Source: Qipengyuania pelagi (GTDB lineage: Bacteria > Pseudomonadota > Alphaproteobacteria > Sphingomonadales > Sphingomonadaceae). Taken from it: a stretch of 54,282 bases of DNA. The stretch covers positions 1-54,282 of the forward strand of contig NZ_WTYD01000005.1 of the NCBI RefSeq assembly GCF_009827295.1. The letters are read 5' to 3'. Below, piece by piece: positions 43,288 through 52,040 of the stretch. Each line of letters begins with the position of its first letter. The first letter of the stretch is position 1. A program made the position numbers and the translations under genes. The notes beneath the pieces are model-generated. The model saw nothing but the letters and a program-made list of their open reading frames with translations, did no database searches and was not told the origin of the DNA.

Positions 43288-44637
43288 ATGTTACTCGAAA
43301 AAATCAAAACCCCCGGACTTTCCCATCTTTCTTACTTGCTCGGGGCGGGAGGTAAGGCTGCCGTTATCGACCCTCGTAGGGACTGCGAAATCTATGTCGA
43401 GAAGGCACGAAACGAAGGCCTGCGGATCACCCATATCTTCGAGACCCATCGCAACGAAGACCTGGTTTCCGGTGCGCCCATACTCGCAGAGCTGACCGGG
43501 GCGGAAGTGTTCCACGGCCCCAACGCGGACGGCGAGGTGGTATACGCAAAGACCACGAGAGAAGGCGACTGCCACGCGATCGGTCAACTCGAGATCCGCG
43601 TCCTCGAAACTCCGGGCCATACCTTCGACCACGTCGCCTATGCCATCTTCGATAGCGAGTATCCCGACAAGGCAGTCGGCGTTTTCACCGGCGACGCGCT
43701 GTTTGTCGGCGATGTTGGCCGAACCGATTTCTACCCCGATCGCAAGCGCGAGGTCGCGAGCTTACTCTTCGACTCGCTTCACAAGATCTGCGATCTTGGC
43801 GACCAGGCAATTATTTATCCCGCACACGGTGCCGGTTCGGTGTGCGGATCGGGTATGGCGGACAGGGAGTTTTCTACGGTCGGTCACGAGCGCCGCAACA
43901 ACCCAATGCTCCAGATCGAGGATCGCGACGCGTTCATCGATCGCAAGGTGAACGAGAACCATTACCAACCACCCTATTTCCGGCTGATGGAACATCTCAA
44001 CCTGGTGGGCGGCGAGGCCGCACCGCGCGTGCTCCGACCCCAACCGATGAGCCTTGGCGAACTATCGTCCTGCGATGCCGGCAGGGTAATCGATGTCCGC
44101 GAGCCACTTGCCTATGCGGCGGGGCATCTTCCGGGCAGCATCAACCTACCGGTCGGCATGATCCCGGCCTTTGCCGGATGGTTCGTTAGCGAAGGCGAAA
44201 AGCTCGCGCTGGTGGCTTCGTCGCAGGACCAGCTATCAACCGCAATGGAGCATCTGGTGAGGATTGCACTCGACAACATCGTCGGGGGATATGTCGGTGT
44301 GGTTCCAGCCGCAGCCTCGGGGAAAACCATGCGCTCGATCCCGATGATCGGGACGAAAGAAGTCGAACGCCGCTTGCAGGAAAAGCCCGGCGACTGGACC
44401 TTGCTCGACGTGCGAGATGCTGACGAGCGGCAGGCGCAAGCGATTGAAGGGTCTCGTCACATCTATGTCGGCGAACTGAACGAGAAGTGGAAAGACCTCG
44501 ACCCCCGCCAGCGTTACACGCTCATGTGCGCGAGCGGCATGCGCGCGACCGTCGCCGCCGGCTGGCTTGATGCGCATGGGTTCGACCATCTCGATGTGTA
44601 TCTGGGTTCGATGGGGGCCTGGAAAGCCGCGTCTTAG
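43288..44637 (+). CDS. metallo-beta-lactamase fold persulfide dioxygenase with two rhodanese domains
   Basis: 449 residues. The N-terminal half (1-240) is an ETHE1/Blh-like metallo-hydrolase: E-T-H54-R-N-E-D, T-P-G-H111 and G-D136 match the two-His one-Asp iron site of persulfide dioxygenases, with H180 in P-A-H-G. Two rhodanese domains follow. The first (about 265-355) lacks an active cysteine, having A-S-S-Q-D instead. The second (about 360-449) has C414 in M-C-A-S-G-M-R-A. It should oxidise sulfane sulfur to sulfite and move sulfur, protecting from sulfide or persulfide. Strong AGGAGG before the ATG; single gene. Confidence 0.88.
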   Translation: MLLEKIKTPGLSHLSYLLGAGGKAAVIDPRRDCEIYVEKARNEGLRITHIFETHRNEDLVSGAPILAELTGAEVFHGPNADGEVVYAKTTREGDCHAIGQLEIRVLETPGHTFDHVAYAIFDSEYPDKAVGVFTGDALFVGDVGRTDFYPDRKREVASLLFDSLHKICDLGDQAIIYPAHGAGSVCGSGMADREFSTVGHERRNNPMLQIEDRDAFIDRKVNENHYQPPYFRLMEHLNLVGGEAAPRVLRPQPMSLGELSSCDAGRVIDVREPLAYAAGHLPGSINLPVGMIPAFAGWFVSEGEKLALVASSQDQLSTAMEHLVRIALDNIVGGYVGVVPAAASGKTMRSIPMIGTKEVERRLQEKPGDWTLLDVRDADERQAQAIEGSRHIYVGELNEKWKDLDPRQRYTLMCASGMRATVAAGWLDAHGFDHLDVYLGSMGAWKAAS

Positions 44638-44957
44638 CGGGCTAGTCTCATGGGCGCTGCGTAGCCAACGGTTGGGAAACTGGTCCGAGAGCCGATCCCG
44701 AAATATCTTTCCACGCTTGCTTTTCGCGTTGGCTAGAACTTTTTTCGCGCGCACTTATCGCTTAGCCCACAACTTCCGCTTTCCACGGTAGCGGGAATTA
44801 AGCGGTATGTCCGCAGTCGGCCCAGCAGCCGCCGTCGATAAGGCGTCCTGATTTTGGACGTTCACGGCTGCTTTCGGATCCCCTTTTAGCTGCCGATGCG
44901 GCGAATTCGAAAGCAGACGTAGAGCTGGAAACTGCCCGCGATTTAAGGGTCGCTCGG
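44638..44957. other. 320-base intergenic stretch
   Basis: Lies between two genes that converge. No coding frame is supported and no strong terminator hairpin was seen. It contains words such as ATGTCCGC and GGACGTTC that recur in other gene-free parts of the window. Confidence 0.45.
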
Positions 44958-45191
44958 CTATAATTTCGTTAAGCGTTCAGCTCGCCGAGGCTTACCAACC
45001 AGCCACACGCCCGTTTCCGCCACCAGTTCCATCGAACAGATCGGAGCGCCATCTTCGTAGAGATCGGCGTGTCCGGCTTCGACCATGGCCTTGGCCTTGT
45101 CCAAAGCTCCGGCAATCGAGAGACATTCGAAGTCGATCTCTTCAATCACGGAATTGTGATCATCGCGGGCGCGGAGCTTGTAGCTATGCAT
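44958..45191 (-). CDS. small conserved protein, paralogue B
   Basis: 77 residues. Same family as 28167-28391, with the shared runs S-I-A-G-A-L-D-K-A-K, A-D-L-Y-E, C-S-M-E-L-V and T-G-V-W-L, then a longer basic tail. Its ATG shares a base with the stop of the upstream KGG-type gene (TGATG), so the two are translated together. No membrane or metal motif apart from one cysteine. Function unknown, but the partner and promoter suggest a stress role. Confidence 0.78.
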   Translation of the reverse strand: MHSYKLRARDDHNSVIEEIDFECLSIAGALDKAKAMVEAGHADLYEDGAPICSMELVAETGVWLVGKPRRAERLTKL

Positions 45192-45412
45192 CACTTGCTT
45201 TCCGCTCCGTATTCGCTGGAACTCTTTTTGCCGCCTTGGCCGCCCCGGCCGGAGCCGGACTTGTTGCCGCCGCCGCTTTCCTTGTTGACGGTCGCCCAGG
45301 CGCGACGTTCGGCTTCTTCCTGCGAGACGCTGCGGTCCTCGTAGCTCACTTCGATGTGCTCGGCCTTGCGCTTCTGCTTGTCGGTGTATTTGTCCTTGTC
45401 TCCCTTCGCCAT
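45191..45412 (-). CDS. KGG-type small stress protein (often annotated plasmid stabilization protein)
   Basis: 73 residues, highly polar: lysine-rich start (M-A-K-G-D-K-D-K-Y-T-D-K-Q-K-R-K-A), a conserved middle (E-E-A-E-R-R-A-W-A-T-V-N-K) and a glycine/serine/lysine tail (S-G-G-G-N-K-S-G-S-G-R-G-G). This family is frequently labelled plasmid stabilization protein without experimental basis and is probably disordered. GAGGAGA precedes the ATG. A GGAAC...GTT element lies 57 bases upstream. Coupled to paralogue B. Confidence 0.82.
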   Translation of the reverse strand: MAKGDKDKYTDKQKRKAEHIEVSYEDRSVSQEEAERRAWATVNKESGGGNKSGSGRGGQGGKKSSSEYGAESK

Positions 45413-45468
45413 AACGTTTCTCCTCGTGTCGTGTCGAGAACCCGTCCGCGCTAAGAAAATATATGAGC

Positions 45469-45492
45469 AACCCCGTATGGGGCAAGGGTTCC
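45469..45492 (-). promoter_or_regulatory. weak EcfG-like element upstream of the KGG-type gene
   Basis: GGAAC, 15 bases and GGTT on the minus strand. Both the spacer length and one -10 base deviate from the consensus. The spacer holds a near-palindrome (CCCCATACGGGG). Confidence 0.35.
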
Positions 45493-45666
45493 ACGAAGAG
45501 ATTGTCTTACGTTTGCAACGGGTTATCGTAGGGGCGCTGCTCGGCTGTCTACAGGAGAGAGCATCCCACCCGGCAATTGCAGCACTCGGGTTGGTTATCC
45601 TATCAGCTTGCGACGAGCGCGAAGACCTCATCCCGGGGACCCGGGCAGAAAGCGGAATAGCGAACC

Positions 45667-46164
45667 ATGGAACTCAACCCCGTCACATCCATCGAATGGC
45701 TAGATTGGGATATCATCAGCCGGCTTGGCGTGGCTGCAATTCTCGGTCTGGTGCTGGGGCTCGATCGCGAGTGGCGCGGCCATGCCGCTGGCATGCGAAC
45801 GCATGGCCTGATCTGTGTCTCGGCTGCGGCCATGGTCGTGTCGATCATGGCCCTGTACCATCAGCTCGACGGTCCGCGGATGGACCCCTTGCGACTGTTC
45901 GAGGCAGCCGGAGCGTTCATCGGGATAATCGGGGCCGGCCTGATCGTCTTCAGCAAGGGCCAACTCCACAATCTGACGACGGCGGCCCATCTATGGCTAG
46001 CGACCATGGTGGGTATTGCCTGCGGTGCTGCGCAATGGCCCCTGGTGGCAATTCTGACCGTAGTCAGCCTGATCATGATCACGGTCTTGCGGGTTGCGGA
46101 GGACAAGTTCGGCAAGGAGGACCGCAACATCGCGCGCTCGATCGGAAGGTCGCCCGACGAATAG
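45667..46164 (+). CDS. MgtC/SapB family membrane protein
   Basis: 165 residues with four or five membrane helices and MgtC signatures: L-G-L-V-L-G-L-D-R-E-W-R-G-H, A-A-G-M-R-T-H-G-L-I, and L-T-T-A-A-H-L-W-L-A-T-M-V-G-I-A-C-G. MgtC proteins modulate membrane energetics and survival at low Mg2+ or in acid; here the short form lacks the C-terminal soluble domain. Single gene, no clear ribosome-binding site, converging on the stress operon that ends at 46241. Confidence 0.88.
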   Translation: MELNPVTSIEWLDWDIISRLGVAAILGLVLGLDREWRGHAAGMRTHGLICVSAAAMVVSIMALYHQLDGPRMDPLRLFEAAGAFIGIIGAGLIVFSKGQLHNLTTAAHLWLATMVGIACGAAQWPLVAILTVVSLIMITVLRVAEDKFGKEDRNIARSIGRSPDE

Positions 46165-46240
46165 GCGTCCGCGTCATATCCACGTATCCGTCGGAGCAGC
46201 GGTCAGCCGCGCTGTGTCGCCCGTCACTCGGGCCGACAGA

Positions 46241-47110
46241 TCATATCATCGGTTTGCCGCCGGTAACGGCGATTGTGGCTCCCGAGATATAGCTCGCTTC
46301 GTCGCTCGCCAGCATGACGTATGGCGGCGCGAGTTCGGCGGGCTGCGCGGGGCGGCCGAGCGGATAATCCTTCCCGAATTCGGCGACGTCCTCTTCCGGC
46401 ATCGTAGAGGGGATAAGCGGTGTCCAAACCGGCCCGGGCGCGACGCAGTTCACCCGGATTTTCCGGTCTGCCAGTAGTTGCGCGAGGCCTGCCGTGTAAT
46501 TCTGGATCGCCCCCTTCGTCGTCGCATAGGGCAGCAGTGTAGGATTGGGCTGGTCGGAATTGATCGATGCCGAATTGATGATCGAACTGCCCTCAGCCAT
46601 GTGGGGCAAAGCGGCTTTGGCGAGATAGAACATCGCGTGGATGTTGGTGGCGAAGGTCCGCTCCCACTCCTCGTAGGGAATGTCCTCCAATGTCTCGAAA
46701 GTCATCTGGTGGGCAGCGTTGTTCACCAGCACATCGATACCGCCGAAGGTGCGGGCAGCCTCGTCGATTATCGCCCGGCAATGCGCCGCATCGCTTATAT
46801 CGCCGCGCATCAAGGCGCATTTGCGCCCGGCTTTTTCGACCCATTCCTTCGTTTCCTGCGCGTCGCGATCCTCGCACAGATAGGCTATCAGCACATCCGC
46901 GCCTTCGCGCGCGAAGGCGATTGCGACCGCGCGACCGATCCCGCTGTCGCCGCCGGTGATGACGACCCTTTTTCCTTCGAGACGGCCGGAGCCCTCGTAG
47001 CTGTCTTCGCCGTGATCGGGCTTGGGGTGCATTGCCTCGGTCGCGCCCGGAACACGCTGTTGCTGCTCAGGCAGGGGCGGCTCGATCCGGTTGGTGGTTC
47101 CTTGTCCCAT
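46241..47110 (-). CDS. SDR family oxidoreductase (intact paralogue)
   Basis: 289 residues with an N-terminal extension of ~45 (typical of the YhdF/YdaD-like general stress SDRs), cofactor loop T-G-G-D-S-G-I-G-R-A, V-N-N-A-A-H-Q, catalytic serine in I-N-S-A-S and Y-A-T-T-K. GGGAGA precedes ATG 47110. Last gene of the five-gene operon starting at 50437. The partial copy at 29276-29494 derives from this gene or a close relative. Confidence 0.92.
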   Translation of the reverse strand: MGQGTTNRIEPPLPEQQQRVPGATEAMHPKPDHGEDSYEGSGRLEGKRVVITGGDSGIGRAVAIAFAREGADVLIAYLCEDRDAQETKEWVEKAGRKCALMRGDISDAAHCRAIIDEAARTFGGIDVLVNNAAHQMTFETLEDIPYEEWERTFATNIHAMFYLAKAALPHMAEGSSIINSASINSDQPNPTLLPYATTKGAIQNYTAGLAQLLADRKIRVNCVAPGPVWTPLIPSTMPEEDVAEFGKDYPLGRPAQPAELAPPYVMLASDEASYISGATIAVTGGKPMI

Positions 47111-47153
47111 GATGGTCTCCCAAGAGATTACGGAATGTGAGCGTTCCGGGCCG

Positions 47154-47771
47154 TCAGGACTTCGTCCCGGGGTAGGTGTCGCCTGCGAGAAGTTTGGCGA
47201 GATGCGCGGCATTGATCGCGCACATCTGTGCGGTCTCGGTCACCGCATCGGGGGTTTCGGCCAACTCCTTGAAGTCGGTGCTGCCCATCGCCTCGCCGAC
47301 CCAATAGCAGGCCGCGCCCGCCGGGATCGTCCAGCCGGTGTCGTTGAGCGACTGGAACAGCTGCGCCGAGCTCCAGTGCGCGCCATCCTCATTGCCGACG
47401 ATCGCGGCAATCGCCACCTTGCCGAAGCTCGGCATCCGGCCCTGAACGTCGGTTTCGCTGGTGAAGGCATCCATGCGTTCGAGCACGCGTTTGGCGACCG
47501 ACCCGATCTGTCCCATCCAGATCGGCCCGCCGAAAACGAGGATGTCGTGGCTCAAGATTTTCGCGCGGATACCCGGCCAGTCGTCGCCCTCGCCCTCGTC
47601 CGACGTCACGCCCGGGGGGACATTGTAATCGGCGATGCGGATGGTTTCGGCCAGTTCGACATCCTGCTCGGCCAGATGCTCTTTCAGCACGGCGATCATG
47701 GCGTCGGTCGAGCTTGCTTCGCCCGAGGATTTCTTGAGCGAGCAGTTCAGGGCGATGGCGGTGAGAGGCAT
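47154..47771 (-). CDS. flavodoxin-like NAD(P)H-dependent FMN reductase family protein
   Basis: 205 residues of flavodoxin fold: FMN phosphate loop near the start (N-C-S-L-K-K-S-S-G-E-A-S-S-T), the family phrase G-G-P-I-W-M-G-Q-I-G-S-V, then G-N-E-D-G-A-H. Probably a quinone or flavin reductase with antioxidant function. GAGGAG precedes the ATG. Middle of the stress operon, 43 bases after the previous gene and 43 bases before the next. Confidence 0.88.
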   Translation of the reverse strand: MPLTAIALNCSLKKSSGEASSTDAMIAVLKEHLAEQDVELAETIRIADYNVPPGVTSDEGEGDDWPGIRAKILSHDILVFGGPIWMGQIGSVAKRVLERMDAFTSETDVQGRMPSFGKVAIAAIVGNEDGAHWSSAQLFQSLNDTGWTIPAGAACYWVGEAMGSTDFKELAETPDAVTETAQMCAINAAHLAKLLAGDTYPGTKS

Positions 47772-47814
47772 AGGTGTTCTCCTCGGTTGTTGCGATTGGC
47801 GAAGGCGTGCGGCC

Positions 47815-48609
47815 TTAGCTATCGTCGGGTTCGGCCATGCGGCGGTGCATCTGTGCCAGCACCGTGTCGGGGATCACGCCGGCGAACATATCCTGGATCT
47901 TGTTCATGAAGCCGCTGACCGTGTGCGCGTCGCCTTCGAGAAGGGCCTTGTAGCCCGCCTCGGCGACCATGGCGGGATCGTCCTTGCTGTCCGATTTCCC
48001 GACATCGGTGTTCTGGAGCCCGGCGCGGTCGAAGAACTGGGTGTCCGTTGGCCCCGGCATCAGGCACGAGACGACGACGTCGGTATCCTTGAGCTCGTTG
48101 CGCAGCCCGAAGCAGAAGTAATCGATGTAGCTCTTGGTGCTGTTGTAGACGAGCTGGAAAGCGCCCGGGATGTGCCCCGCGATCGAACCGGTCACGAGGA
48201 TGCGGCCGGCATTCTTCGCCCGCATCTTCTGCCCGACATGGTGCAGCAGCCAGGTCGTGCCGGTGACATTGGTGTGGATGACATGGGCGATGTCCTTCCA
48301 CTCCTGATCGAGGAACGCTTCGCCCAGTCCGTGGCCGGCATTGGCGAGCAGGACATCGGGCGTACGGTCGCCGAGCGCCGTCACGAGGGCCTGGAGGCCA
48401 TCGCGGGTGGCGAGATCGGCTTCGACCGTCTCGACACCTGCGGCACCGCACTGCCGCGCGCCGGCTTCGGCCGCGCCAAGATCGCGGTCGGCGGCGAGGA
48501 TCAGGTCGCAGCCATCGCGGGCCGCCAGCTTCGTGAGCTCGAGCCCGATGCCGCTCGAAGCACCGGTGATCACGCATAGCCCAGACAGCTTGTCGATTTT
48601 CCCGGCCAT
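47815..48609 (-). CDS. SDR family oxidoreductase
   Basis: 264 residues. T-G-A-S-S-G-I-G-L-E binds the cofactor, N-A-G-H is the structural motif, the catalytic serine is in T-G-S-I-A-G and the Tyr-Lys pair in Y-N-S-T-K. It is not closely similar to the SDR at the end of the operon. The substrate is unknown, possibly aldehydes or ketones from lipid oxidation. It starts two bases after the alcohol dehydrogenase stop. Confidence 0.9.
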   Translation of the reverse strand: MAGKIDKLSGLCVITGASSGIGLELTKLAARDGCDLILAADRDLGAAEAGARQCGAAGVETVEADLATRDGLQALVTALGDRTPDVLLANAGHGLGEAFLDQEWKDIAHVIHTNVTGTTWLLHHVGQKMRAKNAGRILVTGSIAGHIPGAFQLVYNSTKSYIDYFCFGLRNELKDTDVVVSCLMPGPTDTQFFDRAGLQNTDVGKSDSKDDPAMVAEAGYKALLEGDAHTVSGFMNKIQDMFAGVIPDTVLAQMHRRMAEPDDS

Positions 48610-48611
48610 GA

Positions 48612-49796
48612 TCAGTTCTCCATCCCGGGCTTCAGAATGACCTTGGTCCATTCATTCTGCTGCTCCTTGAAATTCTTGTAGCCCTCGGCTGCCTGTTCGA
48701 GCGGCAAGCGGTGGCTGATCAGGAACGTGGTATCGAGCGTGCCATCCTCGATCTTCTCGAGCAGCTGCTTGGTATATTTCTGGACATGGGTCTGGCCGCC
48801 GCGGACCTGCAGGCCCTTCTCCATCATCGCCCCGAGCGGCCACTTGTCGGTCATCCCGCCATAGACGCCCGGGATCGAGACCTTGCCGCCGAACCGGACC
48901 GCGAGAATTGCTTGCTTCAGCGCGCTCGCGCGGTCGGCGCCCATGCCGACCTTCTGCTTCACGACGTCGAACATGTTGTCGATCGCGAAGCCGTGCGATT
49001 CCATGCCGACCGCGTCGATCACCGCATCCACGCCGATCCCGCCGGACATTTCCATCAGGGCCTCGCGCACATCGGTCTCGCGGAAGTCGATGATCTCCGC
49101 GCCCAGCTGCTTCGCCAGCGCCAGGCGGTTCGGATAGTGGTCGATCGCGATTACCCTGGATGCGCCCATCACGATGGCCGACTGGATCGCGAACAATCCG
49201 ACCGGGCCGCAGCCCCACACCGCGACGGTATCGTCAGGCTGGATGTCGGCATTTTCCGCCGCCATCCAGCCGGTCGGGAGGATGTCCGAGAGGAACAGTA
49301 CCTTGTCGTCCTCCAAATGGTCGGGAACGACGATCGGGCCGACATCGGAAAAGGGCACTCGGGCGTATTCCGCCTGTCCGCCGGAATAGCCGCCGGTCAG
49401 GTGCGAATAGCCGAACAGCGCGGCCATCGGCTGGCCGTAGAGCGTCGCCGACATATCCTGCTTTTCAGCCGGGTTGGAATTGTCGCAGGCGGAATATTGC
49501 TGCTGCTTGCAATGGAAACAGCCGCCGCAGCTGATCGTGAAAGGCACGACGACGCGCTGCCCTTTCTTCAGATCGCTCGCAGACCCCGTCTCGACGACTT
49601 CGCCCATGAATTCATGGCCCAGCACATCGCCCGGCGCCACGCCGGGAATGACGCCATCATAAAGGTGAAGGTCGGACCCGCAGATGGCCGTGCTGGTGAT
49701 CTTGATGATCGCATCGCGGGGATTGATGATTTCCGGATCGCTGACCGTGTCCACGCGAACGTCGTTGGTTCCATGCCAGGTAAGTGCTCGCATCAT
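48612..49796 (-). CDS. zinc-dependent alcohol dehydrogenase (formaldehyde dehydrogenase-like)
   Basis: 394 residues. Catalytic zinc site C-G-S-D-L-H with G-H-E; structural zinc cysteines in C-G-G-C-F-H-C and a later cysteine in Y-S-A-C; cofactor loop W-G-C-G-P-V-G. Belongs to the medium-chain dehydrogenase group containing glutathione-independent formaldehyde dehydrogenase-like enzymes. Aldehyde/alcohol detoxification is likely; the substrate is not certain. ATG overlaps the SRPBCC stop (ATGA). Confidence 0.92.
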   Translation of the reverse strand: MMRALTWHGTNDVRVDTVSDPEIINPRDAIIKITSTAICGSDLHLYDGVIPGVAPGDVLGHEFMGEVVETGSASDLKKGQRVVVPFTISCGGCFHCKQQQYSACDNSNPAEKQDMSATLYGQPMAALFGYSHLTGGYSGGQAEYARVPFSDVGPIVVPDHLEDDKVLFLSDILPTGWMAAENADIQPDDTVAVWGCGPVGLFAIQSAIVMGASRVIAIDHYPNRLALAKQLGAEIIDFRETDVREALMEMSGGIGVDAVIDAVGMESHGFAIDNMFDVVKQKVGMGADRASALKQAILAVRFGGKVSIPGVYGGMTDKWPLGAMMEKGLQVRGGQTHVQKYTKQLLEKIEDGTLDTTFLISHRLPLEQAAEGYKNFKEQQNEWTKVILKPGMEN

Positions 49797-50437
49797 CCGT
49801 TCTCCTGCTTGGCTGCACGGGTTTCGTCCCGCGTTCGCGCCGATGTCGCTATTTCCCCGGTTTCCATGAGCATCTTGAAACGCTTCAGATCATGCCGGGC
49901 CTGGACCTGCGGCTCGCGCAAAAACAGCTTCGCCACCGCTCGGCCGAGCGCGCCTGCAGGCGGGTCGTAGGCCATCACCAGGCTGACCCTGGTTCCGCGC
50001 TCGCCCGGTGCATCCTCGAAGCGAACTTCGCCGCTGGTCTCGATCTCGGAATCCTCGACCGATCGCCAGGCGATCAACTCGTTCTGCTTCTTGCTGGCGA
50101 TTTCGGTTTTCACCGCTACCGTCTGGCCCGCGGGGGCCTTGATCCGCCAGGTCGATGCTCCGTCTGCGCCGGCTTCGATCGCTTCCACATTCTCCATGAA
50201 TTGCGGCAGGTTGGAGAAGTCCGACCAGAATGCGAACAATTCGGCTCGCGGCTTGCGGATGGTTACCGATCGTCCGACCTGCGCGTTGTCGCCTTCAGGC
50301 TGGCGTTTGGTATGGTTGGCGGCATCGTCATATCCACGATTTTGGTGCCTGTTGGACAGGAACGCTCCGAATGCGATCGCTCCGGCAGTTAGAACGACGC
50401 CGCCCAATCCGGCGCCGATTTTGGAATTTTGAGACAT
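49793..50437 (-). CDS. SRPBCC family protein with N-terminal membrane anchor
   Basis: 214 residues. One N-terminal membrane helix (G-L-G-G-V-V-L-T-A-G-A-I-A-F), then a SRPBCC (START-like) lipid- or ligand-binding domain (I-R-K-P-R-A-E-L-F-A-F-W-S-D, then N-L-P-Q-F-M-E-N-V-E). This type is a cyclase/dehydrase-like protein often leading stress operons in sphingomonads and rhizobia. GGAG lies seven bases before ATG 50437. First gene of the five-gene operon, behind a near-consensus EcfG promoter. Confidence 0.87.
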   Translation of the reverse strand: MSQNSKIGAGLGGVVLTAGAIAFGAFLSNRHQNRGYDDAANHTKRQPEGDNAQVGRSVTIRKPRAELFAFWSDFSNLPQFMENVEAIEAGADGASTWRIKAPAGQTVAVKTEIASKKQNELIAWRSVEDSEIETSGEVRFEDAPGERGTRVSLVMAYDPPAGALGRAVAKLFLREPQVQARHDLKRFKMLMETGEIATSARTRDETRAAKQENG

Positions 50438-50463
50438 AGGTTTTCTCCGCGACATGATGACGC

Positions 50464-50488
50464 AGCGAATTCCCGCTCAAACAGTTCC
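50464..50488 (-). promoter_or_regulatory. EcfG-like promoter of the stress operon (GGAAC-N16-CGCT)
   Basis: One mismatch from GGAAC-N16-CGTT. It lies 26 bases before the SRPBCC ATG at 50437, leaving a short leader with a GGAG ribosome-binding site. Confidence 0.5.
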
Positions 50489-50586
50489 GGACATTTACGG
50501 CGAGGCGTTGGTGGGTTGGGGTCAATCCTACCGAGGCACTCTTCAGCGGCGTTCAGGGCCGGATCTAGCTATTTGAAAGCGCAAGC

Positions 50587-51585
50587 TTAGCCCATCATCT
50601 TCTCGGCTTCAGCAAACGTCACCATACGCTGCTGTTCCTCATCCCACAGAGCCAGACGGAACGCGCTGAGCGATTCCCATGCCGTGTAGCGGTTGAGATC
50701 GCGTAGAGCCGGATGCGCCTTCAGGACTTCGGGCAGGCGGTGGAACGGTATCGTGCTCGAAAGGTGGTGCACGTGGTGGATGCCGATATTGCCGGTAAAC
50801 CAGCGCAGAACCGGCTGCAGATCTAAATGTGTGCTGCCCATCAGGGCGGCTTCGGCGAAGGACCAGTCGGATTTGCTTTCCCAGTATGCGTGGGGGAACT
50901 GGTGCTGGATGTAGAACAGCCACACTCCCATGCTCGCGGCAAAGAGCAGAGTCGGCAGAAATACTGCCAGCGTCACTCCGAAGCCGACTAACCATATTGG
51001 CACGGCTAGGATTGCGAGAGTGGCAAGGTTCGTGCCCAGCGCGCTGATCCAGAACTTCCAGCCCTCTTTCATTAACCCCACTGGCAGACGGTGCCGCAGC
51101 AGAAAGAGGTAGGCGGGGCCGAAGCCAAGCAAGGTCAACGGGTGGCGGTATAGGCGATATCCGAGCCGCTGGGTCCTCGATCTCTCACAATACTCGCGCA
51201 CCGTCAGCGTATCGACATCGCCAAAGCCGCGCTTGTCGAGATTGCCGGTCATGGCGTGATGACGCGCGTGACTGAGGCTCCAGCAATCATAGGGCGTGAG
51301 CGTGAAGACGCCCAGCATCCGCCCGAACCAGTCATTACTCCGCCGCTCCCGCAGGAAGGATCCGTGGCCGCAATCGTGCTGGATAATGAAGAGGCGCAGT
51401 AGGAACAGTCCGGCGAGCGGAGTAAGCGCGAGAGCGAGCAGGTAACCCGCGTCCGCGGCTGCGATAATCGCGGCGAACAGTCCAAGAAAGGGGATCAGCG
51501 TGATGCCAAGCTCCCACAGGCTGCGCCCCGGTTGTGGATCGCGGAACACCTGAAGGTCGCGCATCAACTGACGAGGGTCGGGCAT
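50587..51585 (-). CDS. membrane fatty acid desaturase
   Basis: 332 residues with four or more membrane helices and the three histidine boxes of di-iron acyl-lipid desaturases: H-D-C-G-H, H-A-R-H-H and H-H-V-H-H. It resembles omega-6/omega-3 type bacterial desaturases that act on membrane lipids. The start at ATG 51585 is chosen because the family begins close to the R-S-L-W-E-L-G-I-T-L helix; the frame is open to 51738. There is no clear ribosome-binding site. It lies directly beside the second IS copy, with its promoter region (51586-51741) between them. Confidence 0.88.
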   Translation of the reverse strand: MPDPRQLMRDLQVFRDPQPGRSLWELGITLIPFLGLFAAIIAAADAGYLLALALTPLAGLFLLRLFIIQHDCGHGSFLRERRSNDWFGRMLGVFTLTPYDCWSLSHARHHAMTGNLDKRGFGDVDTLTVREYCERSRTQRLGYRLYRHPLTLLGFGPAYLFLLRHRLPVGLMKEGWKFWISALGTNLATLAILAVPIWLVGFGVTLAVFLPTLLFAASMGVWLFYIQHQFPHAYWESKSDWSFAEAALMGSTHLDLQPVLRWFTGNIGIHHVHHLSSTIPFHRLPEVLKAHPALRDLNRYTAWESLSAFRLALWDEEQQRMVTFAEAEKMMG

Positions 51586-52040
51586 GGCGGGGCGGACGAT
51601 TGCCGAGGCCGCCACAGAACGAGAAACACTCACTCGCGATCCGCTAATGTGGCATGGCACGATTGTCACGCAGGATCGACTGTGCTCGGAAATGCTGGCG
51701 ACTTTCCGTATGTCCCGCGCCAAAAGCGGACTGTCCACTAACGTGAAGGGTTCCGGGCGCCGTAGGCGTACGGAAGTCCCCGAAGCACGAACCCGCGGGC
51801 CGCATGCGTTGGGCTATGGGGATTTCGGTTTTCTGTCGATCCAGGTGGCTTGATGACACTGGCTGGGAAGCGTGCCGGATGGGTCAGGTGGGCAGGTCTG
51901 TGGCCCGGATTTGGTCAGCAGATCGCTCAATAGCGATGGTGTCATGGCGGTTTTCATGCGACTGATGATCTGCAGGACGAGCGGCGGCATTGCCGGAAGC
52001 CTATCACGTGCCCGGTTCGGTGAGATCGAGCCATGCCGGG

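Noticed and set aside
47131..47160. GGAAC upstream of the SDR at 46241-47110 as another EcfG promoter
   Set aside because: At 16-17 bases downstream the sequence is CTCT/TCTC, not CGTT, and the gene is inside an operon.
48711..49970. 419-codon open frame on the plus strand
   Set aside because: Antisense to the zinc alcohol dehydrogenase and part of the SRPBCC gene, both with clear motifs.
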